Assembly: GCA_015179125.1 (NCBI GenBank)
Contig: WHVA01000434.1
Coordinates: 1 to 64,000 of the forward strand
Reading direction: 5' to 3'
From: Gautieria morchelliformis
Lineage: Eukaryota; Basidiomycota; Agaricomycetes; Gomphales; Gomphaceae
DNA length: 64,000 nt
Shown: piece by piece, positions 34,261-45,639 of the stretch
Numbering within the stretch: position 1 is the stretch's first letter
How the letters are laid out: each line of letters starts with the position of its first letter
Position numbers and translations under genes: made by a program
Notes under the pieces: model-generated
The model's input: only the letters and a program-made list of their open reading frames with translations
What the model was told of the DNA's origin: nothing
Databases searched by the model: none

Positions 34261-36117
34261 AACTACCAGTGTTCAGGATAATGAGCAAATGGGTCGAAAA
34301 ACTATGTGTAACTAAAGGGGTGACTATTTGTAGTCATGAAAAAGATGGGGATAATGGAAGGGGTGTTAGGCTTTGGAATAGAGTCTTGTACCTACTATAC
34401 AAAGCCCCTGCCTACATGATGTCAAGATAGTAATCAGCTGGTCGTGTCATGGAGCGCAATAGAAAATGGAAATTTAAGTTTCTCTTGTGTAGTATCAATG
34501 CTACTCTTGCTGATGGGGCCGCTGTCTCTGTGCCTCTTCTATGGGGCAGCTGATCGAGCATACATGCTTGTAATGGTATTCTGTCGTCATTCCGCAATGT
34601 CCGATGCTCCTGCACAGTCTATACTCCTCTGTGGCATTTGGTGCCCGCACCTCCTTGGTGCCTGTGGCCTGGTGCCTGTCAACGTCATGGCCGATGCCAT
34701 CTGTCAATAGGTGCGCTGTCTCTGATTGGCCACACGTGGCCGATGTCTTCATTCCTGTATCTTATCTGATCTACAGATAAGTGTCATGTGCCATCTGCGC
34801 GTGTTAAGGCTGAACACGAGTCAACCTGTGGATCACCCGGACTCGGATCCATGGGTTTTCCTGCCCCGGCAACCCATACTTGGATCCATGCGGGTATTGG
34901 CCACGGGTAGATCCCAACCCGTGGATCTGACCCGCGGGTTTTTTCCACGGCCATGAAATTTATTGCTGGATTTAGTTTTTCTCTGTTCGCCCGATGGCAC
35001 CTCACAAAAAGGCATGCTTGTATGGACAAATACTATGTATATTTTGGCGAGTACCAATTATAAACAAAGCTCACTTCTGTGTCTCTTAAAGATGACACGA
35101 TCCCTTCTTCTAACCAGTCTAGAAGGCATCCATGACCAAGACTCACCAGCAGAAATGGAACCGTGGGGGTTGGGAGATCGCGGCGCTGAGTATGACGAGT
35201 TTGATGCTGATGATCAAGGAATGTGGTCAATACGGCGCCCCTGGACCCAATATGTGACTTAGCCAGCCATGAACCCAAACAACAGGTGTCTTGGCTAGTT
35301 TTTCCAAAGCTTGGTGCATTGTTGTTGTGAATGTGTTCAACACCTGTTCGAATGTGTTTCTGGATCCTGCGTATAGCAATTGACATTGAGCTCATCTCCA
35401 CCTGTTGAGAAGTACTTGGATGGAAAGTTTGGAGGGACTGCCGTAAAGAGTGAAGCGGTTAAATTGACCACTTTGGGATCGGGGGAGTGAAGCTGCCCAG
35501 CGGGCGGTTCTAGACGTATGTGAGTTAGGTTTGGCCAACTGAGTCACGCAGACCCAACGTACCGTTGGCGAACTGTGACCATGGTGTGGCGTCATTGCAT
35601 GCTACTAGATCAGGGTGAGAGTGCGCGATAACCGCCGTATGACATGGAGTGTCGATTTCCTGGTGACATCTGGATTTGTAAATCTCATGAAAGTAATATG
35701 TAACGACATTCTTTACATCAGTGGCGGAGTAAACTGATGCTGCGGTGTATGCACCAGCTTGCAACAGTTCCGGGCTTTGATTCACATGACATCAGCGACA
35801 ACAATTAATTATATCCCTAATTCAGTGCACAATTGGTTAACCTCCAGAGGAAAGCTCTGGCTGTCGACAATCAGCCAGTGGAAAGTATTGATCTAGTTTT
35901 CATTTACGCATCAATGTTTGATGAACAAGCATTTTGGCAGATGTACTTACTTTGACCCAGCTCAAGGCATCCAAAGTGCTCAGGATGTTACTGACAGGGA
36001 AACTAACGGAAATATATTAGTGATTGCTTGGTTATTCTGTGCAGTTCCTACAAGTTTCGAGCGGTATTGAGCATGAAAGTGCGATAAGGATAGGCTGGAG
36101 CGTCTGTGATGTTTCAT
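34261..36117. other. No gene seen; includes one repeat block
   Basis: A palindrome-rich, GGATCC/GGGT-rich block at about 34,830-34,965 resembles GC-rich MITE interiors, but its ends are unclear. The block 35,130-35,265 is homologous to 21,980-22,110 and shares the reading frame GDRGAEYDEFDADDQGMWSI. AAGCTTGGTGCAT at 35,305 resembles the start of the dispersed repeat. Confidence 0.45.
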
Positions 36118-36345
36118 GACGCTGGTCCCCAGATGGGCCACCAGCCCGCACAGGGCTGCAAGTTGCGCACCGGCATCCCACCCGACGCTGGTGCGGCCCC
36201 ATCATGGCCACCAGCGCCGTGCAGACTGCAAGCTGCGCGCCGGCGTCCCACCCGACGCTGTTACGGCCCCAGATTGGCCACCAGCATCGTGCGGGATGGA
36301 AGCTACGCACCTGTGTCCCACCCGACGCTGGTGTGGCATCGAGCT
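36118..36345. repeat. Tandem repeat of about 70 bp, three units plus a partial
   Basis: Units begin GACGCTGGT and end CCCACCC; lengths are 66, 70 and 70 bp, then about 20 bp of a fourth. The period is not a multiple of three and no coding function is evident. Confidence 0.9.
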
Positions 36346-36917
36346 GCGAGCCGCATCCCCACTTGGTGTTTTGAATTTTCTCCCTGCACCAGCAGCAGAA
36401 GAGCGGCGAGAGGTGAGCAACGTCCCCGTAGACTCATCATGGCCGAGAGCGGTCACGTGCCCGCATCATGGGATATAGTGTTGCCAAGGTTCGGTTTTGG
36501 GTTCAAGCCGAGCCAAACCATTAATAAGCTACGCCGAGCTATATCCAAGTGAAGCCGAACCAATACTAATGGTCTGGTTCGGCTTCCAGCCGGCTTCGAA
36601 CTGCCAGCCGGAGCCCGAGTCATGTGACTTCATCATGCAACCGGTATTGCTGCAGACTTTGGCCCTCTCTTCTGTGAGTTTTGCCTGGCACGTCGAACAT
36701 GCTCCTGGAGATGGAGACATTGGTGTCGAAGTCCTTGCCATCTCCATATGCTCTGGACTGCGCTGTTGTCCTTTCCTGGCATGCGGTAGCATGCCACTGG
36801 GACAGCGACTTGGAGAAGGCCTGCGTCAAGATCAGGACTGGACAAGCCTATCAAGGGATCCTAGTGGGTCGTCTTTTTCTCGTCGACTTCACCTACAACC
36901 ATCATTAATGTGCTAAA

Positions 36918-37735
36918 GTGTCAGGAAATCCAGGAGATACCGACGTACTCCATAACCCTAGCGATGGCGACCCTATGGACATTGACGATTTGATTTCAAA
37001 CGATAGCAAAAGTCCACTGCCCACCGGCGGAGATAGACCGATTGACCATTGCCATGTTGAAAACAATGCAATGATCATTTCAGAGGATCGTCATAGCGAC
37101 ACCACTGCGTTGCTGCCATCTCTGGACCTTGCTGACAGGATCAGAGGATATCGACTTCTTGAACTTATCAGTGAGCAAGCTAGCAGTGGGCTTGGTAAGT
37201 CACCCAAGTCTACAACCATCAAATGGCAGAAAAATATAACAAGTTGCAGTCAACAAGGTAATCATCTCTCAAGAACCATTAAGTCGTTTCATCAACTAGG
37301 TATCTCCTGGCGCATACATGTCATTGACCCACGTCAGCTTTACCACATTGGATCAATTCCTCATCAAACCTATTGGTATATATGGTAGCAAATCTGAGAT
37401 TGTGCACTTGCTCCTGGAAATCGAAGCCGTAGACAAAGACACGTATGTATTGATATACTGTTGGAATTTCCAAAATTGTGACTTGCGTGCTCTTCAGGGC
37501 CTCTCTTCTCCTGATGCCGCGCACAGAGCACTCTATTGAGATTGCGGATCCCACCTGGACAGGAGCAAGGTTTAGAATAGACATCAATAGCATTAATAGG
37601 GTTGAGCGGAATCAGGTTTCAAAGCAGCGAAGGCTCAGAGTGATCTCAACTGAAGTCCCATGGTACTCCGTCACAGGCAGGCTCGCTGCAGAGGCGTGGC
37701 AGCATCTCGCGAAAAGGAGAGCCCCTGCACTATGA
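36918..37735 (+). CDS. Hypothetical multi-exon protein (partial model)
   Basis: Three splice-compatible segments form a continuous frame. The first (to 37194) is acidic and reads DGDPMDIDDLISNDSKSPLP and LADRIRGYRLLELISEQASS. After GTAAGT-GCAG (37195-37249) comes VNKVIISQEPLSRFINLVSP and FLIKPIGIYGSKSEIVHLLL. After GTATGT-TCAG (37443-37497) comes ASLLLMPRTEHSIEIADPTW and RFRIDINSINRVERNQVSKQ, ending in a stop at 37733-37735. Clean introns and absence of stops suggest a real gene. I do not recognise the family. The start is uncertain: the first in-frame ATG lies further inside, and an upstream exon may exist near 36.7-36.9 kb. Confidence 0.5.
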
Positions 37736-38030
37736 CGCTGCCATGCTGTACGTGCTCATCTATCCCACTGGTCTCTCAATTCGACGCTCTGCTCTAGATT
37801 CCACAGCCCTACAGAGTCTGGGCGGACTGGGACTATCGCTCCGCATCAGCTCTGCCTTCAGAGGCATGCGGCCACACCTGAGTGTGGTGTGCTCTGCACT
37901 GCTCAGCCTCCCATCTCTGTTTTCAGATCTCAAGGTGGAGACGAGAGGAAAGCAACGTGGGCTGTTTTTTATTTCGCATATTATGTTATTAATACCCCAC
38001 AAAATTAAGTATTTTGCGTTGTTTTCTACC

Positions 38031-41000
38031 CTACACATCAAATCCAGATGACAAGCTATCATCGCTGTCCTGTTCGCTACTAGTTTCCGCCACTGGGTTC
38101 TGAAGCCTCTGATTTTTCACACGGCTGCTGAGTGTCTGCGCCCTTCCATCCTCGCAGTCATTTTCTAACTCTAGATCCTTTTCATCACACTTCCAGCCAG
38201 CGGTGAAGTCCAGTCGTGCTTTCCTAAGCAGGAATTTCAGCATCTGAAGCTTTTCCATAAGGTCTGGGCTGATTTGGTTTCTGCGACGTGTATCTGTCTC
38301 AGCACTGGAGGAGAAGGCTCTCTCCTATGGCATGGAGGATGCCTGCGCTGGGAGGTAAGCGAGTGACAGGAGAAAGAGGGTGGAGTAGTGGTCTTCGTGA
38401 TGCTGATAATAGTGTTAGTTTGCTTGTAGCACACAATACTAAGTGCTTACATCCCACCAACTGACAAGGTCAAGGGAATAGATATCAGGCCAGTTTGGTG
38501 CGTGGCAATATGAGTTGAACTCCTCATTGACCGAGGGTGTGTGCTGGGGCCGACCAGTGGTATGATGCAGAGCGCCTTTGCCAAACAAAATATGAAATGC
38601 ATTCATGGATGGTGAATGGTGCTTCAGTGCACTATGCGATGGTTGGGCATCAAGGTGATTCTCACGATACTGTCTAAGCTAATAATATAGTGCAGTTAAC
38701 GAGTAGTTCGTGATTCCAAATAGTCATTTTTGTTACCTCTTCCTTTATCACGCGTTTGGCATATACTACATGGTGTTCTGGCCAATTTTCTTCAAGCCAT
38801 CAGAAATGAAGGGCTGGATGAAGAACTGAGGCAGGTTAGCCGAACAACATTACACAAAAGCAAGAACGAGAGATTACCTATGCAAATGATGGAAGACTTT
38901 GAAAAGCGAGTGTCGTTGTACTGACTGCATAGCTTGTCAATGCCAGCTTGAAGCATTGGTCTCAGATGTGATTTTGCAGGTTGCTCACACATACGTGACC
39001 AAGCACTCAGAAGGGAATCTAATGCTGGGACAACGCAGGCAAGCACAGGGGTCGACTCCGAGCACATTACAGACTGTAGCGCATGTGCAGGCTGATATCA
39101 TGAAATCATTGAATACTGTTGTTTCGACAGAGAATAGTGTACATACCTCCAGTATCTCCTTGATGCTTTCCAGTACTTCCCACTCACGTGGCCTAAGTCT
39201 ACTCTTGAAAAGCTTGTTGATGATGCCAGGGTTAAGATATACTTGGATCGGCTTGAGAGTGTACATGAGTATTTGCTAGTAAATTAATTAGTCACTTACG
39301 GCTTGAAGGAATAAAAACCGTTCCAACATAATGTACGTTGAACCCCAGCGAAGTGGACTGTCACGGAGTAGAGCTAAGACTGGAAGACTATACTTACGCC
39401 CATCTTTGTCCTCCCACTGAGACCGTATCATATTCAATGACCTCTTTAAATTCTTCACGACATAACTGCGATGCCCTCACATTGTTGATAATATTGCACG
39501 CAATTGCCATGGGGTCTCGCTGAAGTGCGTCCGCCATGGTTTGTGTATCGGGATTCTCAGGTTCCCTCTCAAGGGACTCAAACTCATTAGTAGTGTTCTG
39601 TAGCGCAACTTCATTAGTACACCCATGAAGCATCGCTGTAACTGAAGTATGAAGTCGGTGGGGGAAACATCTAAGCCGGCAATCAGGATGTAAGTAAAAT
39701 AACTAGATAAAATTACATACACAATGTGCCGCTCTTCGCTCTCAAAGTCAATAAATCAGGTCCTCAGGATAACCTCGAAGTCTTGTACCATTGCTGCCAT
39801 ATTTGAGGCACCATCGTTGTAATAAACCCAATATAGTGTGATAATAGATTGTCACTGGCTTTAGCCATCTCCATCAAAACATACCTTGTCAGTGATTCAT
39901 GCACGATCAGTAACAAAAACGAGCCCCTTCACAAGATCCTGACAGAAGTGGTGGCCTGGCATTGGTAAAAATCCTACGAGTGCTGTATACATCTCCAGCG
40001 GTCCTTGTATAGTTTTTGAAGTAGGACATATCGACCATCGTAGGTAATGAGCAGTTACTGCAATATACGCACGCATAGACTTATCGTCCCACCCATCCGT
40101 TGTAAGTGAAATTTTCCCAGCCGCATACTAAGCCCATATGAGAATATGGATATCAGTAATATGTGGGGGCACACCTGTAATTCTTCCTTGAGTTCTTCAA
40201 ATTGAGTCTCCCATGCCCGCACTATTAATGACTGGATCATTGTACGATGCGGGATATCTTTGTCAGAAAGGGTTTCCCGAAGCAGAAGCAGCATATGTTG
40301 AAATTAGGGGCATTCGACGACATAAATGACAATTAAGACATAACCATCTGGTTTGAATGATTCTTACCTGATCATCAGCAACAATCCAATTTACAAGGGC
40401 AGTCTTGAACCGAGCCATAGTAAAGAGTGGACGTGGTGTAGTTACGGGTTCCGATTCATGGTAGTTACTCGTCAGAGATTTGATCTTGATTGCCCATCCG
40501 TTTTGCTTACATACTTCGACGTACTCGTGTATATGGTATTCTTCGATGTGGTCCCAAAGAACACCTGTTGTTGTCTTTAGAGAATATTCAAATGGGTTTC
40601 TGATAATGAAATATGTCATCAGTCTCATGCCAACTACATTATGCATTCACATACTTGCAATAAGCACAAGTAGTTCCGGTTGCACCCCTCTTGAAGAAGT
40701 GCCACACATCGTTGGCTGTTCGGGAACATGGTGGTCAGAGACATGCGCGAGGACGTCCGAATGGAGATTGTGAAATAGCAGCTGTATGTGGACGTTGGGG
40801 TGTTGCGGCCGGTTGTGGTGTTGCAGGATCATAGATAGATGCCGTGTCTTCCCTAGGAGAAGGTGGCTGATTTTCCGGCAATGCTGTTAGATCATGTGAT
40901 ACTATTAAACACATGTTGCTATTACTATAGCCAGAGAGACAGAAGAAACGTACCTTCAGCAATATGACCAGGATCATCTTCGAAAAAAGCCCCAATATAT

Positions 41001-41300
41001 GAGCCTCTCGCTCATCTTTGTTGCAGGCCAAACGATCTTGACGTCATTTCTCATGAGCCTTCTTAGCACATGCCTTCGAGGCTGCCGTTGGTGGGCCTGG
41101 TTCCATATTTCCAACATCTGCGGCAGGAGTGGCCAGAATTTTCTTTGCTCTGGAGAGACGAACCCTAGTACCCTGCCTAGTTCGGGGTTGATGCATCTCA
41201 CCTTCTACCTCACGCTCTTGTCCTTTGTGACGCTTGACCCATTCGGTTACCTAACCCTTGAGCAAATCTTGCACCTCGACCTCCTCGAGTGCCTCCTGGA
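38031..41300 (-). pseudogene. hAT-superfamily transposase, decayed
   Basis: Minus-strand pieces in order: a BED-like zinc finger region (DVWHFFKRGATGTTCAYC near 40,700, then VLWDHIEEYHIHEY) and a helical linker (FTMARFKTALVNWIVADDQ). The catalytic region follows, with GKISLTTDGWDDKSMRAYIA (about 40,090), VTDRA followed by TGA, and YYNDGASNMAAMVQDFEV (about 39,800), then HTSVTAMLHG (about 39,630). REWEVLESIKEILEVCTLFS is at about 39,180. The C-terminal hATC dimerisation motif ERAFSSSAETDTRRRNQI is at about 38,310, preceded by TAG. Short introns separate several pieces. At least two nonsense codons make it inactive. Terminal repeats were not located. Confidence 0.85.
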
Positions 41301-42439
41301 TTAAATATGCATAAGTGAACTGCAGATGTACGAAGGGACAATGGCAGACATGTACCTCTTGAAGCTGTCCCACCCCGTCGTTCCCCAGTGGGTCGCCTCT
41401 CTCCAGCCTGGTCGCCGGTTCTCTTCTCTTGTTTGGTGCCGTCCGTGCGGTCTGCCCACGCGCTCCCACCGCCCAATGGGGGGTGATTAGGTAATTCAGC
41501 TGAGCGACTTGGAAGTTGATGGAATGGAAATAGCTACTCATGCAATCAGAGATGGGTGGGGGTCTGCTCACACAGGGTGGATGGTGGGAATGGAACTTTG
41601 GTCCATGCAGCAAGTTGTAGATGTGCAAGCATCTGAGCATTGATTATGGTATAAGGGTGCACACTGTAACTCAACTATTCACCAATGGATCAAGCATGGA
41701 TGAAGCAGTGTCAATGATGGAATGGTGTGTGGTTGCTGCCACAAGGGACATGGGTGAACTGGGAGCTTGCTCTGTGGGTGGTGCACACGTAACTTGTTCA
41801 AGAAGCACTGTTAGCAGTGATGCAATGGGTACCTGTGGGAGTTATACATGCTTCACAGGTGTTAGCGTTGTCTGGTGGTGAACGCTGGCGATCACTGGTG
41901 ATCACTGCTGGCCACCTCTGTCTAGCAGCAATTGATGCTGGGGGGCCATGCTGATTGATGGTGACCACAGCTGAGCTGTACCTCACGGGCTTGAACACTG
42001 ATGCAGGGCAGACCCATAACATATGGCCAGCAGTAAGTACTGACTGCTGTTGATAAACAGCAGATATCGCTGACAAATGGTACTCATCACCGTTTCCACT
42101 CATCATGCCACCCAGAGTGAAACAACCCACAAGGAAATCTGGCCGTGGCACCCAGGAAACATCAGATGTGTGCTGCAAGGATGACTGCAAAGCATATGGT
42201 GGCAGATGAGATTGGCACCATCCTGAATAGGACAGGAATTATGAGCAGTAGGAATGGATTTAAGTCATCAAAAGTAGGGCTAAGAATCAATTAACTCCTT
42301 CAGTGATTTTTATTGTCACTGAGATATATTAATACAATAGCTAAGAATCAATTAACTACATGATTTTCAGTCAACATGTTAAGAAGAAAATAACTAAATT
42401 ACTTGCCTCCTTCAGTGATTTTCATTGTTGCTGAGGAGG
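41301..42439. other. No gene seen
   Basis: Includes GGTGATCACTGGTGATCACTG-type short repeats near 41,890-41,910 and a direct repeat (CTAAGAATCAATTAACT, CTTCAGTGATTTT) at 42,265-42,435. No supported coding frame. Confidence 0.4.
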
Positions 42440-42749
42440 GTGTGTAAATGTGTTTCAGAAAAAAAAAAAAATTTGGTGCCCATGGCAGAGTGGGCGGCCA
42501 AATGATTTGAGATTCCACATATCAGCAGAGCCGACTGGTCGGAACAGCGCTAGCAAAACCAAGAGTGCCGGCAGTAAAATCAGAAAGTCAAACTGAAATA
42601 AAATGATACAGACGAGGCAGAAAAGTTTCAAAAAATGACTGAAGAATAAGACATAATGGAGGTGCAATGTGAAATAGAATTGGAAAGTAATACGAACAAT
42701 TGAATATATTCAGCTTGATTTTGGTGCTGGAGCATATATGCACCCAACA
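42440..42749 (-). repeat. 3' LTR of copia element C (approximate)
   Basis: On the minus strand a polypurine tract (AGCTTGAGGGGCG, 42750-42762) is followed by TGTTGGGTGCATATATGC, a typical copia LTR start. The far end is a guess at about 42,440 (TTTACACA on the minus strand); there is no partner LTR to confirm it. Confidence 0.5.
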
Positions 42750-42761
42750 CGCCCCTCAAGC

Positions 42762-43366
42762 TTAATATATTCTGAGTTTCTTGTTGAGGACTTTCACTCT
42801 AGGACTAGGAAGCCCTTTAGTGAGAATATCTGCCAACATTTGCTTGGCAGGTAAACGAGCTTTGTTTCTCCATTTTCGATATATCTCGAAGGAAATATAA
42901 TCTAATGTCGAAATGCTTGGTTCTGGTGTGCCATAAGTGATGGCAATAGCTGATTGACTGTCTGAATAAACTTGGATGGGATAGTTCAGCAGTTGGAATA
43001 CTTCAGAAATAAAGTGGTGCATCCATAGAGCATCTTTGTTCACATGAGTCAAGGAAACAAATTCGCCTTCAGTTGATGATAGGGCTACTATGGATTGCTT
43101 TTTGGCAACTCCATGATACTGTCCTTCCATAAATTTGAAACACATAAGCCAAATATGATTGCCTATGATCTTGCGAAGCCCAATCTGCATCTGAATACCC
43201 AACTAAGCTGTCTTGAGTTTTCCTAAGTGTTAGCTTGTAGTCTTTTGTGCCTTTTAAGTATTTAAAGACACATCTGCATTCCAATGTGTTCCACCTGGGT
43301 TTTCAGGAAATTGTGAGAGTAGTGACACTGCAAATGCAATGTCTGGTTGAGTTGCTACAGCTGTCC
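42762..43366 (-). pseudogene. Copia element C, RT end and RNase H
   Basis: The minus strand reads, over two or three frames, a TRHCICSV (frameshifted TQPDIAFAV) RT end, FKYLKGTKDYKLTL, DSLVGYSDADWASQDHRQS, VSWSC, KQSIVALSSTEGEFVSLTHV, VYSDSQSAIAI, KQMLADILTKGLPSPRVKVL and the stop at 42762. These are the canonical C-terminal motifs of Ty1/copia RNase H. It is cut at about 43,366 by the gypsy LTR, so all upstream domains are missing. Multiple frame changes make it dead. Confidence 0.85.
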
Positions 43367-43368
43367 AC

Positions 43369-43820
43369 TGTTAAGACTGTGTGTTGTACTGTAGGTCAGC
43401 TTTACCAAAGCCAAACTCGGATCTCGGAACAGAGGGCTTGGCTTCAACCTTGTGGGTTGCACCCACTCAGTGTTCCACCCTAATTTCGGGAACAGGCTCA
43501 GCTATAAGTCAAGGATCGGAAACGATATCAAGCAGAGGGGTTTAGTGTACGACAAGCTAAGTTGATATCTGAACTGAGGAACTACAATACATGGCTGGGG
43601 GGTTTATATAGTAAGGTAGTATGCAGTGTCAGAGGGATCAATGATCGGAACAACAGACAGGGGAACAAAGGGTCGGGCATATGGGGAACTAACTAGGAAG
43701 GGAAGCCAGGGGTGATGGAAAGGTACAAAGAGAAGCCCAAGGGAAGCCGAGTGAACCCAAGGTTCCCAAGTGAGTACTGAAGCTGAGGCTTCAGGACCAG
43801 ACTCAGGAATGGATCGTAAT
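43369..43820. repeat. Gypsy LTR (copy 2)
   Basis: Homologous along its length to 17979-18431, starting TGTTAAGACTG. The far end reads CGTAATGG where copy 1 has CATAACA, so it is slightly truncated or mutated, and no flanking duplication is visible. It interrupts copia C on its left side. Confidence 0.8.
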
Positions 43821-43953
43821 GGTACCTCCCTATGGCCGAACCCATGAGGCCATAAGCAAGATCCCGGAGATCGCCAGGTCGGGAAGGCTACGTAAGCTTT
43901 GTTTTGTGTTCTGCTTCTTGCCTTCTCCCATCATCATCAGGACTTTGCGAAAC

Positions 43954-45172
43954 ATGTCAGACATGGATGAAATTCCTATCAACGAAATGGACGAGCTTGA
44001 TGCAGAACTTGCACAAGCTGAACGTGAGTCCGATGAGCGCTGGAAAGCCCTGAGGGAGAAATGTTGACTTGCACACGAGCACAAGGAAGCCCTGGAGAAG
44101 AAGTGGTGGGAGGACAAGCAGAAAGCCAAGGAGGCTTGGAAGGAACTGGAAGCGCAGGCTGAGGCTGCAAAAAAAGTTGAGGAGGCACAGAGAGCCGAAG
44201 ATGCACGAAAAGCGTGGGAGGCAAAAACCAAGGAGGACTGCAAGGAGCAGGAATGTATAGCCGAGCGGGAATGAAAAAGGTTGATGGACATCTTGGAAGC
44301 TGAGCAGGTTGGCAAGTGGCAGTGGACCAAAATATCTATATCCCCTCACCCAAGCCCATTGTCATGGACTCGGCAACTGCGCAGGCTTGGATTCTTGCGG
44401 CCAACATTGCCCTCGAAAGGGGTTCAGCTAAGTCAAAACTGAGGTCCTCTGGACCAAAGAAAAGGAAAGTGACCAAGGAGTTGGATAAGGAGGGCAAGGA
44501 TGAAGAGGTGAGTACTCAGGTTGGTTCGGTTTTGGTCTTTTGACTTATATATATATATATGTATATATTGTTGTAGCGCCAGCCATGCAATGCTTGCAGG
44601 CATCGCAACATGAAATGTCTTTGCGGGAAGAAAACCGCGTGCCAGGACTACGTGGACAAAAAGGTTCACTGCAGCTTCCTGGACAGGAAGTGGAAACGGA
44701 AGGATGAGGATGGAACTGAAGGGCCGGGGCCGAAGAAGGTGAAGGTAGCACTTATCAAACCGTTGGGAGCCATACTGTCAGTTGATATAGGTGCTAGGCC
44801 ATCGGGAATGGGATTGAGGGGTTTAAAACCTGACGGACCTTCCGCCTTCCGGCACCAGATCCCCAGTCGATCTATCTCACACTTACATGGTGGAAAGAGT
44901 ATGAAAAATGCATGTTGACCTATGACAATGATGGGAACATTGATAACACCCTGAGAGACATTCCGGGACCGGATCCTGGACCCTGGGTTGTCGGTAATGT
45001 CATATATTCACCGAACATGGAATCTGGGCTGAATTATACAACAGGCAATCTCCCTGAACTCCTCAGACCAGAAAACGTAGGGGAGGCCGAACTTGCGTGG
45101 ATCGAGAAGTATGGGACTGCCATTAACTTAAAATCAAGGCAGCATTTGGGGTGTACGTGTGTCCTTGTGTGA
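43954..45172 (+). pseudogene. Coiled-coil, Cys-rich (zinc-cluster-like) protein pseudogene
   Basis: The frame starts MSDMDEIPINEMDELDAELA about 130 bp after the gypsy LTR. It continues through in-frame stops at about 44,065 and 44,272 as a Lys/Glu/Ala-rich coiled coil (HKEALEKKWWEDKQKAKEAW). After a frame change it reads QAWILAANIALERGS and KKRKVTKELDK, then a GTGAGT-TTGTAG intron (about 44,508-44,575), then a cysteine cluster RQPCNACRHRNMKCLCGKK with HCSFLDRKWKRK. Later open text (44.9-45.2 kb) may be its C-terminus. Such small Cys-cluster proteins are abundant in mushroom genomes and their role is unknown. Position just inside an LTR suggests a retroelement ORF, but this is inference. It is inactive. 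Confidence 0.55.
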
Positions 45173-45290
45173 CTAAGACTGGACCATCCTCTATGAAGAG
45201 GGAATGCGCAGGTCGGTTGACCCAAAGCTTCATCTAGGTCACCATCTTCCGTCACTTTAAGCCTTCTGATCACGATTAGGCAATTCTATA

Positions 45291-45633
45291 TGTTCTCAAT
45301 ACCGCCGGTTACTATTTTGTAGCGGTTATGCGCAGTGTCTAATAGAATGAAGCCTCAGTGAACGGTCAGTTCACTGAGTGTATATAAGTACTCTACCTAA
45401 TAGAATGAAGCCTACACAACAGTAAGTATACTATTGGGATGCATAATGGGATGGGGGCACGTACCTCAGTGAACGGTCAGTTCACTGAGGGGTTAGCGAT
45501 TGTGGAGCGAGTAGATATAGGGCCTCGGTCATACTTGACCGAGGCCAGTAATACTGTTTTACTATACGATGATAAAGCCTTCCCCTAACCTACTTGGCCC
45601 TGCGTTCTCCGCTTACCGACCCTGACTCCAACA
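45291..45633. repeat. Possible solo LTR with internal repeats
   Basis: The segment begins TGTTCTCAATACC and ends TGACTCCAACA and contains a TATATAAG. The phrase AATAGAATGAAGCCT occurs twice, and a 24-bp block (CAGTGAACGGTCAGTTCACTG core, imperfectly self-complementary) occurs twice. No matching 5-bp duplication was found at the proposed ends (CTATA versus TATTT), so the call is tentative. Confidence 0.35.
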
Positions 45634-45639
45634 TATTTC

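Noticed and set aside
34830-34965. GGATCC/CCCGCGGG-rich block as a MITE
   Set aside because: Internal palindromes are present, but no defined ends or duplication.
36484-36620. GGTTCGG-rich block as a MITE
   Set aside because: Composition resembles GC-rich MITEs, but I could not find matching inverted ends or a target duplication.
45291-45633. Firm solo LTR call
   Set aside because: The ends look right, but the flanking 5 bp do not match; kept as tentative only.
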